64,000 bases of DNA. It comes from Aurantimonas coralicida (GTDB lineage: Bacteria; Pseudomonadota; Alphaproteobacteria; Rhizobiales; Rhizobiaceae). Below, in pieces: positions 43,745-52,777 of this stretch. The stretch lies in contig DRFF01000057.1 in NCBI GenBank assembly GCA_011050685.1, positions 1 through 64,000 on the forward strand, given 5' to 3'. Each line of letters opens with the position of its first letter. The first letter of the stretch is position 1. Both the position numbers and the translations under genes were made by a program. Under the pieces are notes generated by a model. The model searched no databases, was not told where the DNA came from, and saw only the letters and a list, made by a program, of their open reading frames with translations.

Positions 43745-45814
43745 ATGACCCAGCAAGATCCCCTCGTCCTGTTCATGCCGTCCGGCCAGCGCGGCCGCTT
43801 CGCGAAAGGCACGCTGGTCATCGAGGCGGCGCGTTCGCTCGGCGTCTATGTCGAGAGCGTCTGCGGGGGGCGCGGCATTTGCGGCCGCTGCCAGATCGAG
43901 GTGGCCGAGGGTATCTTCGCCAAGCACAAGATCACCTCGGCGGCCGATCACCTCTCGGCCTGGTCGGCAAAGGAAGAGCGCTATGCCGCCAAACGCGGCC
44001 TGAAGCCCGGCCGCCGGCTCTCCTGCTCCACCACAATCGAAGGCGACCTCGTCATCGACCTGCCGTCCGACATGGCGGTCAACGCGGCGGTCGTCCGCAA
44101 GGCGGTCGACACCCGCGATTTCCCACGCGACCCGGCGATCAGGCTGCTTTACGTCGAAGTCGTCGAGCCCGACATGCACGCGCCCCTGGGCGACCTCGAT
44201 CGCATTTTCGTGGCGCTGGAAAGGGATTGGGGCATCTCGGCGCCGATCGTCGATCCGGGGATTCTTCCCCGTGTCCAGAAGACGCTGCGCGACGGCGCCT
44301 GGAAGGTCACCTGCGCAATCGCCCAGGATCGCGACGACGAGCGACCTCGCCTGATGGGACTCTATCCCGGCCTCAAGAACGAGGCCTACGGCATCGCCGT
44401 CGATATCGGCTCGACGACGATCGCGCTGCATCTGTCGTCGCTGTTGTCCGGCGCGACCATTGCCTCGGCCGGCACGCCCAACCCGCAGATCCGCTTCGGC
44501 GAGGATCTGATGAGCCGCGTCTCCTATGTGATGATGAACCCCGGTGGCCGGCCGGAAATGACCAAGGCGGTGCGCGAGGCGATCCAGAGGCTGGTCGAGG
44601 AGGTCGCGACCGAAACCAACGTAGACACCGCCGACATCATGGATTGCGTCTTCGTCGGCAATCCGATCATGCATCATCTCTTCCTCGGCATCGACCCCAC
44701 CGAACTCGGCCAGGCGCCCTTCGCGTTGGCCGTGTCGGGCGCTCTGGCCGTGCCGGCCAGCGACCTTGATCTCAGCCTGCATCCGGCGGCCCGCGCCTAT
44801 CTCCTGCCCTGCATTGCCGGCCATGTCGGCGCGGACGCGGCGGCCGTCACGCTCTCGGAAGGCCCGCATCGCCAGGACGAGACGATGCTCGTCGTCGATG
44901 TCGGCACCAATGCCGAAATCGTGCTCGGCAACCGGCAGCGGCTTCTGGCCGCTTCCTCGCCGACCGGTCCGGCCTTCGAAGGCGCAGAAATTTCCTCCGG
45001 GCAGCGTGCCGCGCCGGGCGCCATCGAGCGCGTTCGCATCGATCCGGAGACGCTGGAGCCCCGCTTCAAGATCATCGGGGTGGATGGCTGGTCCGACGAT
45101 CCGGGCTTTGCCGCCGCCGCGCAATCGACCGGCGTCACTGGCATTTGCGGCTCCGGAATCATCGAGGTGATCGCGGAAATGTTTCTCGTCGGCATCATCA
45201 CCGAAGACGGAATCATCGACGGATCGCTTGCCGCCCGCTCGTCCCGCATTGCCCCGGAGGGGCGCACCTTCGCCTATGTCCTCCACGCGACGTCCGCCCG
45301 GACGATCAGCATCCTGCAAACCGACGTGCGCGCTATCCAGCTCGCCAAGGCGGCGCTTTACGCCGGCATCAAGCTGCTGATCGACAAGTTCGGCGCTGCA
45401 GGTGAGTCCGGCACCATCGACCGCATCGCGCTGGCCGGCGCCTTCGGCTCTTTCATCGAACCGAAATACGCCATGGTCCTCGGTCTGGTGCCCGACTGTA
45501 ACGTGGAAAAATGTGGCTCGGTCGGCAATGCGGCAGGCGCCGGCGCGCGCATGGCGCTGTTGAACCGGTCCTATCGCCGCGAGATCGAGGCGGTGGTCAA
45601 GCGTATCCAAAAGGTCGAGACCGCGCTGGAGCCGGCCTTCCAGGATCATTTCGTCGCCGCCATGGCGTTTCCGAACAAGCGCGACGCCTATCCCGAACTG
45701 GTTAAGGTGCAGAGGCTGCCCAACCGCGATGCCGAGGGTCGGCTGGTCCGGCGCTCCGGCGAAGCCGAAGGTGACGCGCCCCGGCGCCGTCGCGGCGGTC
45801 GTCCTCCCCGCTGA
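43745..45814 (+). CDS. reductive activator of corrinoid enzymes (RACo/DUF4445, 2Fe-2S + ASKHA ATPase)
   Basis: A 689-residue protein. The N-terminal 2Fe-2S domain has Cys40, Cys46, Cys49 and Cys94 in the C-x5-C-x2-C-x44-C pattern (CGGRGICGRCQ, RLSCSTT). A middle domain leads to an ASKHA ATPase core with GIAVDIGSTTIAL, FVGNPIMHHLFLG, VVDVGTNAEIVLGN and LAGAFGSFI. RACo-type proteins use ATP to reduce accidentally oxidised Co(II) back to Co(I); here the client is presumably the corrinoid protein at 37340. The last 21 residues (RRSGEAEGDAPRRRRGGRPP and R) form an Arg/Gly-rich tail like those of three neighbours. Confidence 0.93.
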   Translation: MTQQDPLVLFMPSGQRGRFAKGTLVIEAARSLGVYVESVCGGRGICGRCQIEVAEGIFAKHKITSAADHLSAWSAKEERYAAKRGLKPGRRLSCSTTIEGDLVIDLPSDMAVNAAVVRKAVDTRDFPRDPAIRLLYVEVVEPDMHAPLGDLDRIFVALERDWGISAPIVDPGILPRVQKTLRDGAWKVTCAIAQDRDDERPRLMGLYPGLKNEAYGIAVDIGSTTIALHLSSLLSGATIASAGTPNPQIRFGEDLMSRVSYVMMNPGGRPEMTKAVREAIQRLVEEVATETNVDTADIMDCVFVGNPIMHHLFLGIDPTELGQAPFALAVSGALAVPASDLDLSLHPAARAYLLPCIAGHVGADAAAVTLSEGPHRQDETMLVVDVGTNAEIVLGNRQRLLAASSPTGPAFEGAEISSGQRAAPGAIERVRIDPETLEPRFKIIGVDGWSDDPGFAAAAQSTGVTGICGSGIIEVIAEMFLVGIITEDGIIDGSLAARSSRIAPEGRTFAYVLHATSARTISILQTDVRAIQLAKAALYAGIKLLIDKFGAAGESGTIDRIALAGAFGSFIEPKYAMVLGLVPDCNVEKCGSVGNAAGAGARMALLNRSYRREIEAVVKRIQKVETALEPAFQDHFVAAMAFPNKRDAYPELVKVQRLPNRDAEGRLVRRSGEAEGDAPRRRRGGRPPR

Positions 45815-45920
45815 ACCAGACCGTTGCGATTGACGCGGCGCCGCTGGCGGCTTATCCCCCAAGGCGTCGACGCCCGAAAAACGAGCGAGCGAACCCTTTT
45901 CCACGAATTACGATTGGTCC

Positions 45921-46289
45921 ATGTCAGTTTTGAAACCCAAGGGTGCGGATTTCGTCGAACGCCGCACAGCCGCGCAAGAAGCGAAAGCCGCCCTTCTCGA
46001 AAAGATGAAGGCGAAGCAGAACGACCCCGCCGCCGAGGCCCGCCGCGCCGAGCGCGCCGCCATCGTCGCGGCTCGCGAGGAGCGTCAGGCCAAGAAGCGC
46101 GCCGAGGCCGAAGCCAAAGCCCGCGAAGCAGCCGCTCGCAAGGCCGAGAAGGAAGCCGAGCGCCTGGCCGCGGAAGAAGCCGCCAAGGCCGAGAAAAATC
46201 GTCCGATGGCGCAGATGGTCGCCGACGAAGCCGCCCGCAAGGCGGCCCGCGACGCCAAATACGCCGCTCGCAAGGCCCGCAAGAAGTAG
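45921..46289 (+). CDS. DUF6481 family charged helical protein
   Basis: A 122-residue protein almost entirely Ala, Lys, Arg and Glu (AERAAIVAAREERQAKKRAE). It is predicted to form one long charged helix, typical of the alphaproteobacterial DUF6481 family that often lies downstream of cold-shock genes. Nucleic-acid or ribosome binding is guessed from charge only. Confidence 0.85.
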   Translation: MSVLKPKGADFVERRTAAQEAKAALLEKMKAKQNDPAAEARRAERAAIVAAREERQAKKRAEAEAKAREAAARKAEKEAERLAAEEAAKAEKNRPMAQMVADEAARKAARDAKYAARKARKK

Positions 46290-46310
46290 AGTAGCGATGA
46301 GGCTTTTGCC

Positions 46311-46643
46311 ATGACCCTGCTGGGAGCATTGTCGAATATCGCGGCAATCCTCACGGCGACGGTCGCGGTATGGGCCTTCGGTCGATACGTGTGGGAACGC
46401 CGTCAGAAGCGTCTTTTCCTCGAGCAGTATCTGCGCGAGGAAAAGACGGCTGGCGGCGGTCAGGGCAAACGTACGCTCCTGCATCTCGTGGCTCATCTGG
46501 GAATGAGCGAATCCGAGCTCTTGGACGCCGCGTTTCGCAGCAGATGTGTCAGGCGACGCCTCGGCGTCGATGCCCAAGGCCGCGCCGACCGACTGCTGCT
46601 CGAATATGACAGCAGCAATCCCGAGGACGATCTGCCGGGATAA
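46311..46643 (+). CDS. small membrane-anchored protein of unknown function
   Basis: A 110-residue protein with one N-terminal membrane helix (residues 4-24, ending VWAFGRYVWERRQKR) and a cytosolic domain with KRTLLHLVAHLGMSESELLDAAFRSRCVRRRLG, a possible small helical DNA-binding-like unit. GAGG lies before the ATG. Not recognised. Confidence 0.75.
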   Translation: MTLLGALSNIAAILTATVAVWAFGRYVWERRQKRLFLEQYLREEKTAGGGQGKRTLLHLVAHLGMSESELLDAAFRSRCVRRRLGVDAQGRADRLLLEYDSSNPEDDLPG

Positions 46644-46804
46644 TCAGCCCACCCGACAAGTTGGCTATTCTCCAGCCCGAAAGTGAAAGACGTCGCTTGC
46701 GCGCGGAAACAATCCCGCGCAATCTCGCGCGATTCGACCGCGTGGTCGCAATGTCGTGGAAGCGAGACCATCGCTGGTCGCGTTAGGGTCGGAGGCATCT
46801 GCCG

Positions 46805-47872
46805 ATGAGGATCGCGTCAGCGGCAAACGGCCAGCCGCGCTTTGGCAGCGGCCAAACGGCCAGAATTGACGATACGATGAGCGAGGCCGCGCCCAAGCGC
46901 ACCATCGTGTTCCTGCTCGTTCCGAATTTCTCCATGATCGCCTTCGCGACGGCGATCGAACCGCTGCGGATCGCCAACCGCATCGTTGGCCGCGAGATTT
47001 ATCGCTGGCGTCTCGCCTCAACCGACGGCGCGCCGGTGCGCGCGTCGAACGGCGTCGAAGTGGCGGTGACAAGTTCCGTGGAGGCTGAGCGCCGGGCGCT
47101 GCCTGGCGAAAGGCGGCCATCCATGGTGTTCGCCTGCTCCGGCGTATTGGTCGAGGATTTCTCCGACAAGGCGGCCTTCTCCTATCTGCGCGAGGCCCAT
47201 CAGCGCGGCATCTCTGTCGGCGGCCTATGCACCGCCGCCTGGATTCTCGCGCGGGCGGGTCTCCTCGCCGACCGCCGCTGCGCCATCCATTGGGAGAACA
47301 TGCCGGGCTTTGCCGAAGCCTTCCCGCGCGCCGACGTCTATGCCGATCTCTTCGAGATCGACCACAACATCTACACCTGCGCCGGCGGCACGGCCTCGCT
47401 CGACATGATGCTCGCCCTGATCGGCGAGGATCAGGGCGAGGACGTGGTCAACCGGGTCTGCGAGCAGGCGCTGACCGACAGGGTGCGCGGCCCCCAGGAC
47501 CGGCAGCGACTGCCGCTGCGCGCGCGGCTCGGCGTCCAGCATGCCAAGGTTCTGCGGGTGATCGAGATCATGGAAGCCAATCTCTCCGATCCGCTGTCGC
47601 TGGTCGAGATCGCCCGCGCCGTCGGGCTTTCACGCCGGCAGGTCGAGCGTCTCTTCGACAAGGAAATGGGCCGCTCGCCAGCGCGTTACTATCTGGAAAT
47701 CCGGCTCGATCGGGCCCGCCACCTGCTGATGCAATCGCAACTGCCGATCGTCGAGATCGCCGTCGCCAGCGGTTTCGTCTCCGCGTCGCATTTTTCCAAA
47801 TGCTACCGCGAACTCTATTCGCGCTCGCCGCAGCAGGAACGGGCCGGACGCGCCGCGCTGTCTCCGGCCTGA
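46805..47872 (+). CDS. GlxA/GbdR-type AraC-family transcriptional regulator
   Basis: A 355-residue regulator: DJ-1/PfpI-like N-terminal domain (FLLVPNFSMIAFATAIEPLR, GVEVAV, GGLCTAAWILARAGLL) and C-terminal AraC helix-turn-helix (LSLVEIARAVGLSRRQVERLF and PIVEIAVASGFVSASHFSKCYRE). Members such as Pseudomonas GbdR activate glycine betaine, carnitine and dimethylglycine catabolism, and this gene lies in a betaine-demethylation locus, so that role is likely (inference). GGAGG precedes ATG 46805; ATG 46877 is an alternative start. Confidence 0.92.
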   Translation: MRIASAANGQPRFGSGQTARIDDTMSEAAPKRTIVFLLVPNFSMIAFATAIEPLRIANRIVGREIYRWRLASTDGAPVRASNGVEVAVTSSVEAERRALPGERRPSMVFACSGVLVEDFSDKAAFSYLREAHQRGISVGGLCTAAWILARAGLLADRRCAIHWENMPGFAEAFPRADVYADLFEIDHNIYTCAGGTASLDMMLALIGEDQGEDVVNRVCEQALTDRVRGPQDRQRLPLRARLGVQHAKVLRVIEIMEANLSDPLSLVEIARAVGLSRRQVERLFDKEMGRSPARYYLEIRLDRARHLLMQSQLPIVEIAVASGFVSASHFSKCYRELYSRSPQQERAGRAALSPA

Positions 47873-47891
47873 TCGCACGGACGACCTGCCC

Positions 47892-48788
47892 CTACTGAAA
47901 ATCCTCGATCCAACGTTGCTGGCGCTGTTGCCACAGCCGTTCGCCGATCAGACAGTCGGCGGCCGAGGCGTTCTGCGCTGGAATAACGGTTGCTGGGTCA
48001 TTCGTTTGATCGTCGGGCCAGTTGCCGGCGAGTTCGAGCACCAGTTTACGGCGCACCGCCTCGGGAAACTGCGACCAATCGTTGACCGGGATGATGAAGG
48101 CCGAGGGTCCCCCGATCACACAGTTCGTATAATAGCGGTCGAGATCGGGGATCGAGCTCCAGCCGAAGCCCCCTCCCGACGTCATCAGCGGCAGGCCGTT
48201 GATGGTGATGCCGCGGGCAACCGCCGCATCGCGCGCGGCGGTGACCATGCGTCCCTGATTGTTCGGCCCGTCGCCGGAAATGTCGACGACCCGCCGACGC
48301 CCGACGAAGCCGTTGCGATCGAACAATGGCGCGATGAAATCGAGCGCGGATGCGATGGAGGTTCGCCGCCGGCGCTCCGGCTCCTCGTTCGCCAGACGAT
48401 AGGCGAACGCTTCAGCGCTCGCCTTGGAATCGATCAGCGTCCACGGCACGAGGATGGATTGGGAGAAGACGCCGGCCCATTCGATATAGGTGACCGCGAC
48501 CCGGCCGTAGCCGCCTTCCATGATCGCTCGCTGGACCGGCTCGCTGCGGAATGCCGCGGCATACCCTTCCCGCTGGATGTCCTGCTCGCCATGATCCATC
48601 GACCATGAGACATCGACCGCGAGGACGAGTTCGACATCGACCGTCCGGCCGTCTTGTGGTGCTCGTTCGTCGTTCGCACCGAGGTCGCCAAGGCTACGCA
48701 CTTGCGCCGTCGCCGGCGCAAAACCGTCCATTCCCGCGAATAACGCGAGAAGAAAGACAGCGACGAAGGCGACGAGTCGGCAGCGCAT
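47892..48788 (-). CDS. DUF1194 von Willebrand-type exported protein
   Basis: A 298-residue protein with a Sec signal peptide (residues 1-27, ending ATAQ) and a vWA domain of the DUF1194 family. The metal-adhesion site begins VDVSWSMD. Further family blocks are YIEWAG, VDISGDGPNNQG and FGWSSIPDLDRYYTNCVIGG. Periplasmic and of unknown function. It is convergent with the GlxA-type gene with a 19-bp gap. Confidence 0.92.
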   Translation of the reverse strand: MRCRLVAFVAVFLLALFAGMDGFAPATAQVRSLGDLGANDERAPQDGRTVDVELVLAVDVSWSMDHGEQDIQREGYAAAFRSEPVQRAIMEGGYGRVAVTYIEWAGVFSQSILVPWTLIDSKASAEAFAYRLANEEPERRRRTSIASALDFIAPLFDRNGFVGRRRVVDISGDGPNNQGRMVTAARDAAVARGITINGLPLMTSGGGFGWSSIPDLDRYYTNCVIGGPSAFIIPVNDWSQFPEAVRRKLVLELAGNWPDDQTNDPATVIPAQNASAADCLIGERLWQQRQQRWIEDFQ

Positions 48789-48898
48789 GGCGAAATCGTC
48801 ACGCCAATTGCGCCATCGCGCAAGACAAAAAATTGTCACGATCCGCCCGACCTGTGCCCCTGCCGGACTATCCGGTCCGACCGCGAGAGTGCCTGTGC

Positions 48899-51412
48899 TT
48901 ATCCGCGCAGCCGCTCATTGTTCGGATCGAACGGACTCTCGCCGACCACGGTCGCATCGTGAAGCGTGCCGAGGATCTTGATCTGCAGCCGCGTCCCCTC
49001 GCCCGCGTGTTCCGGCTTCAGCATGGCCAGCGCCAGGCTCTTGCCAACCCGCCAGCCGTAGCCGCCATTCGTCGCCCGGCCGACCAGTTCCCCGTCGGCG
49101 TAGATCGGCTCCGAGCCGCGCGCGTCCGCGTCGCCGACGTCATGGACTTCAAGCGTCGCGAACTGCCAGCGCAGACCGGCCTCGCGCGCCTTGACTACCG
49201 CGTCGCGGCCGATGAAGTCGCCCTTGTTTGGATGAACGAATCTCTCAAGACCGGACTCGAACGCATTGTATTCGATGGAGAGTTCGCGCGGCAGTTGGCG
49301 GTAGGATTTTTCCAGCGCCATGGTGCCCATCGCCCGGATGCCGAAGGGCCGGATCCCGAACTCCGCACCGGCCTCCAACAGCATGTCGTAGAGCGCGTTC
49401 TGCATTTCGATCGGATGGTGCAACTCCCAGCCGAGCTCGCCGACGAAATTGACCCGCAACGCGTCGAGGCGAACCGGCCCGATCGAGATGCGTTGGCCGG
49501 TCAGCCAGGGAAACGCCGCGTTGGTGAGATCCGTGCGCGTCAGCTTGGCGAGAACATCGCGCGAGCGCGGCCCGGCGATCACCAGGACGCCGAGGCGTGT
49601 CGTGGCCGGATACATCCGAACGCTGCCGTCGTCCGGCAGCGCCTTTTGCAGGATGTCGTGGTCGATGGATTCATAACCGCCGCCGGATACGAGATAATAG
49701 CTCTGCTCGCCGGCCTTGAAGACGGTGAACTCCGAGCGCACGCCGCCTGCCGGCGTCAGTAGATGGCACAGCGCGATGCGGCCCGTCTTTTTCGGGATGC
49801 GGTTGGCGAGAAGGCCGTCGAGCCAACTCGCGGCGCCCGGCCCGGTGACGACGGCCTTGGCGAAGGGCGTCATGTCGAGCAGGCCCACCCCCTCATGCAC
49901 CGCCCTCACCTCGTCGCCGACCGGCTCGAAATAGTTCGAGCGGCGGAACGACCAGCGCTCGCGAATCCGGCCGGTGTGATCGACCGGCGCGTGGTTGTGC
50001 TTCATCAGGACATCGGCGCCGACGTCGAGTTCGGTCTCCGGCACCGCGTAGCCGTCCGGCGCGAACCAGTTCGCCCGCTCCCAGCCATAGACCGACCCGA
50101 ACACCGCGCCGAGCGCCTTCTGACGCTCATAGGAAGGCGAGGTCTTCAACGGCCGCGCGGCGGCGCGTTCCTCATCGGGGTAGTGGACGGAGAAGACGTT
50201 GGCATAGGCCTCCTCGTTCTTGGCGCGGAGATAGCCCTCGCCCGCGTAAGGTCCGAAACGGCGCGGATCGACGCCGATCATGTCGACGGTCGGTTCGCCG
50301 TCGACGATCCATTCGGCGATCTGCCAGCCGGCTCCGCCGGCCGCGGTGATGCCGAAGGAATGGCCCTCGTTGAGCCAGAAGTTCTTCAGGCCCGGCGCCG
50401 GGCCGACGATGGGCGAGCCGTCGGGCGTATAGGCGATGGCGCCGTTATAGACCTTCTTGATACCGACCTCGCCAAACGCCGGCACACGCGCGATCGCGGT
50501 CTCGATATGCGGCATCAGGCGGTCCAGATCCTCCTGGAACAGTTCGTACTCGCTCTCTTTGTCGGGTCCGTCGAGATAGCAGCAGGGCGCGCCGACCTCG
50601 TAGGGGCCGAGAATGAGGCCGCCGTTCTCCTCGCGCATGTACCAGGAGGAATCGCTCTCACGCAGGACTCCCATCTCCGGCAGGCCCTGGCGTTTGCGCT
50701 CGACGATGGCGGGATGCGGCTCGGTGACGATATATTGGTGCTCGACCGGGATGACCGGCACGGCGAGCCCGACCATCGCGCCGGTCCGCCGGGCAAAGTT
50801 TCCGGTCGCCGAGATGACGTGTTCGGCGACGATCTCGCCCTTGTCGGTGGTGATCTTCCACTCGCCGGAGGCCAGTTGTTCGATGCCGGTCACGGCGGTA
50901 TTGCGATGGATGGTGGCGCCGAAATCGCGGGCGCCCTTGGCCAGCGCCTGGGTCAGGTCCGCCGGCTGGATGTAGCCGTCTTCGGGATGCTGTAGCGCTC
51001 CGAGGATGCCATCGGTCTCGCAGAGCGGCCAGACTTCCTTCAACTCGTCGGGGCTGAGCAGTTTCACCGGCACGCCGAGCGTCTCGGCGACGCCGGCATA
51101 ATACATATACTCGTCCCAGCGGTCCTTGGTGCGGGCCAGACGGATGTTGCTCACATTGGAGAAGCCGACATTCATGCCGGTCTCCTCCTGAAGCTCACGG
51201 TAGAAGCGCACGGAATATTTGTGCAGCTGGCCGACCGAATAGCTCATATTGAACAGCGGCAGGAGCCCGGCCGCGTGCCAGGTCGAGCCCGAGGTCAATT
51301 CCTTGCGTTCGATCAGGACGCTGTCGGTCCAGCCCTTTTTCGCCAGGTGATAGAGCGTCGAGACCCCGACCACCCCGCCGCCGATCACCACCGCGCGCGC
51401 CCGTGAATTCAT
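48899..51412 (-). CDS. dimethylglycine/sarcosine dehydrogenase-like flavoprotein with GcvT domain
   Basis: An 837-residue two-domain enzyme. The N-terminal FAD domain has VIGGGVVGVSTLYHLAKKGW (residues 9-28) and GSTWHAAGLLP, whose His is the covalent FAD attachment site in this family. The C-terminal half is a glycine-cleavage T-protein (folate-binding) domain with LLDMTPFAKAVVTGPGA, NFVGELGWELHHPIE and IGRDAVVKARE. The pair oxidises N-methyl groups of dimethylglycine or sarcosine and captures formaldehyde as methylene-THF. It completes the proposed pathway after the first, corrinoid-dependent methyl is removed. ATG 51412 is preferred over 51451. Confidence 0.93.
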   Translation of the reverse strand: MNSRARAVVIGGGVVGVSTLYHLAKKGWTDSVLIERKELTSGSTWHAAGLLPLFNMSYSVGQLHKYSVRFYRELQEETGMNVGFSNVSNIRLARTKDRWDEYMYYAGVAETLGVPVKLLSPDELKEVWPLCETDGILGALQHPEDGYIQPADLTQALAKGARDFGATIHRNTAVTGIEQLASGEWKITTDKGEIVAEHVISATGNFARRTGAMVGLAVPVIPVEHQYIVTEPHPAIVERKRQGLPEMGVLRESDSSWYMREENGGLILGPYEVGAPCCYLDGPDKESEYELFQEDLDRLMPHIETAIARVPAFGEVGIKKVYNGAIAYTPDGSPIVGPAPGLKNFWLNEGHSFGITAAGGAGWQIAEWIVDGEPTVDMIGVDPRRFGPYAGEGYLRAKNEEAYANVFSVHYPDEERAAARPLKTSPSYERQKALGAVFGSVYGWERANWFAPDGYAVPETELDVGADVLMKHNHAPVDHTGRIRERWSFRRSNYFEPVGDEVRAVHEGVGLLDMTPFAKAVVTGPGAASWLDGLLANRIPKKTGRIALCHLLTPAGGVRSEFTVFKAGEQSYYLVSGGGYESIDHDILQKALPDDGSVRMYPATTRLGVLVIAGPRSRDVLAKLTRTDLTNAAFPWLTGQRISIGPVRLDALRVNFVGELGWELHHPIEMQNALYDMLLEAGAEFGIRPFGIRAMGTMALEKSYRQLPRELSIEYNAFESGLERFVHPNKGDFIGRDAVVKAREAGLRWQFATLEVHDVGDADARGSEPIYADGELVGRATNGGYGWRVGKSLALAMLKPEHAGEGTRLQIKILGTLHDATVVGESPFDPNNERLRG

Positions 51413-51492
51413 GCCTGCCGCTCCGAGCTTAACCCTCACCGGCGGACACACCGCCTCTCGGGACCAACCCTAGCGGAATGCTCCGGGCGGTT

Positions 51493-52713
51493 TCAGCCTC
51501 TTTGCGACATCCGCGATGCCGCGCGCGGCGGGGGCAACTCTGACAGGCGCGGTTTCCACGCTTCGAGCAGGATGATCGCGAAGGCCGCAACGAACATGAA
51601 GTAGACCCGATCGTCCGGCAGCGGGAAGGTGACGAACTTGCCGAGGAAGCACAGGACGATCGCCGTCAGCATCATGGCAGCGCGGCGCTCCGGCGCACGG
51701 CCGTTGAGGACGAGCATCAGCCATCCCAAGAGCAGCAAAGCCATGATCGCCGGCCAGTTGTTCATACGCAATGCGACGCTGATCCCGCGCACGACGCCGC
51801 GCAGATAATCGATGACGCTGAACGCCGGCGAAAAACCCGTCATGTCGTTTTGCAGCGCCACGTTGGAAAAATAGAAATGCGGCCACCAGCCGGGGTGGCC
51901 CGCGGCTTGCGCGATCAGCGGATAGGCGACGACCGCCACGGCGAAGGCGGCAAGTGCCGGCAGCCGCGCATAGCCGAAGGCCAGGGCCGCCAGAAGCAGC
52001 GCGAACAGGAAGATGATCCCGTCAGGCCGCACGAGGTACATGGCGACGAGAAACGGCACCGAGGCCCATGGCCGGTTCTTGACCATGAGATAGATGCCGA
52101 CCAGTCCGAACGCAGCCATGTACATGTCCGGTGTCGCTAGCAGACCCATGTCGAAATAGCCGGCCAGCAGCAGAATCGGAGCAAGCAGCAGGCCGGATTC
52201 GGCAAATCCATGCCGAACCATCCAGAACAGGAGGAAGAGACCGACGGCAAGGACGGAAAGGGAACTGACCAGGATGGTGGCAAAAACCGGATCGATGACG
52301 CGATCGAGCAAGCGGACCGTCTGCAGATAGCCGATCTTCACCCGGTACATCGGCAGTTGCGAAACGAAGTGGTCGGGGTTCTGCCACAGGTCGGCATTGT
52401 AGGCGTTGCCTTCGCTCAGCTCGTACCACTGCGCCTCGGACGCCCGCGCCTTGATGCCGGCCCAGGCCTCGCGGTGAAGTTCGACCGGATCACTGATGCG
52501 GTCCTCAAGCGAGACTGCGATGTAGGGTGCCATGTCCCAATTGTATTCGGGCTTGACCAGCGCGAAGACGGCCGTGGCCAGCACGACCAGCGCAAACACC
52601 GCGATTGCCGCAGCCCCGACGACGCGCGGCGACAGCATGGCGCGCAATCTCGAGCCGAGATGGCGCACGGGTTGCCAATCGACCGGCGTCGCGATGTTTT
52701 CGGCAAGGCTCAT
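51493..52713 (-). CDS. multispanning membrane protein, possible GT-C-type glycosyltransferase
   Basis: A 406-residue protein with about ten helices. Early acidic residues follow the first helix in KPEYNWDMAPYIAV; a Trp/Asp-containing first periplasmic loop is the usual place of catalytic Asp/Glu in GT-C transferases using polyprenyl-phosphate sugars. Another conserved-looking block is FPLPDDRVYFMFV. Family not certain. CGAGGGA precedes the ATG. It ends a minus-strand cluster with sugar-donor genes, which supports a transferase role. Confidence 0.65.
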   Translation of the reverse strand: MSLAENIATPVDWQPVRHLGSRLRAMLSPRVVGAAAIAVFALVVLATAVFALVKPEYNWDMAPYIAVSLEDRISDPVELHREAWAGIKARASEAQWYELSEGNAYNADLWQNPDHFVSQLPMYRVKIGYLQTVRLLDRVIDPVFATILVSSLSVLAVGLFLLFWMVRHGFAESGLLLAPILLLAGYFDMGLLATPDMYMAAFGLVGIYLMVKNRPWASVPFLVAMYLVRPDGIIFLFALLLAALAFGYARLPALAAFAVAVVAYPLIAQAAGHPGWWPHFYFSNVALQNDMTGFSPAFSVIDYLRGVVRGISVALRMNNWPAIMALLLLGWLMLVLNGRAPERRAAMMLTAIVLCFLGKFVTFPLPDDRVYFMFVAAFAIILLEAWKPRLSELPPPRAASRMSQRG

Positions 52714-52777
52714 GGCTCAATCCCTCGCGGGTGCTGGAACGAAGAAGGCGACGCCGCGCGAGCGCGGCGTCGGTTGG

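Noticed and set aside
43640-45904. 754-residue open frame on the minus strand
   Set aside because: Antisense shadow of the corrinoid activator gene, which has clear motifs on the plus strand.
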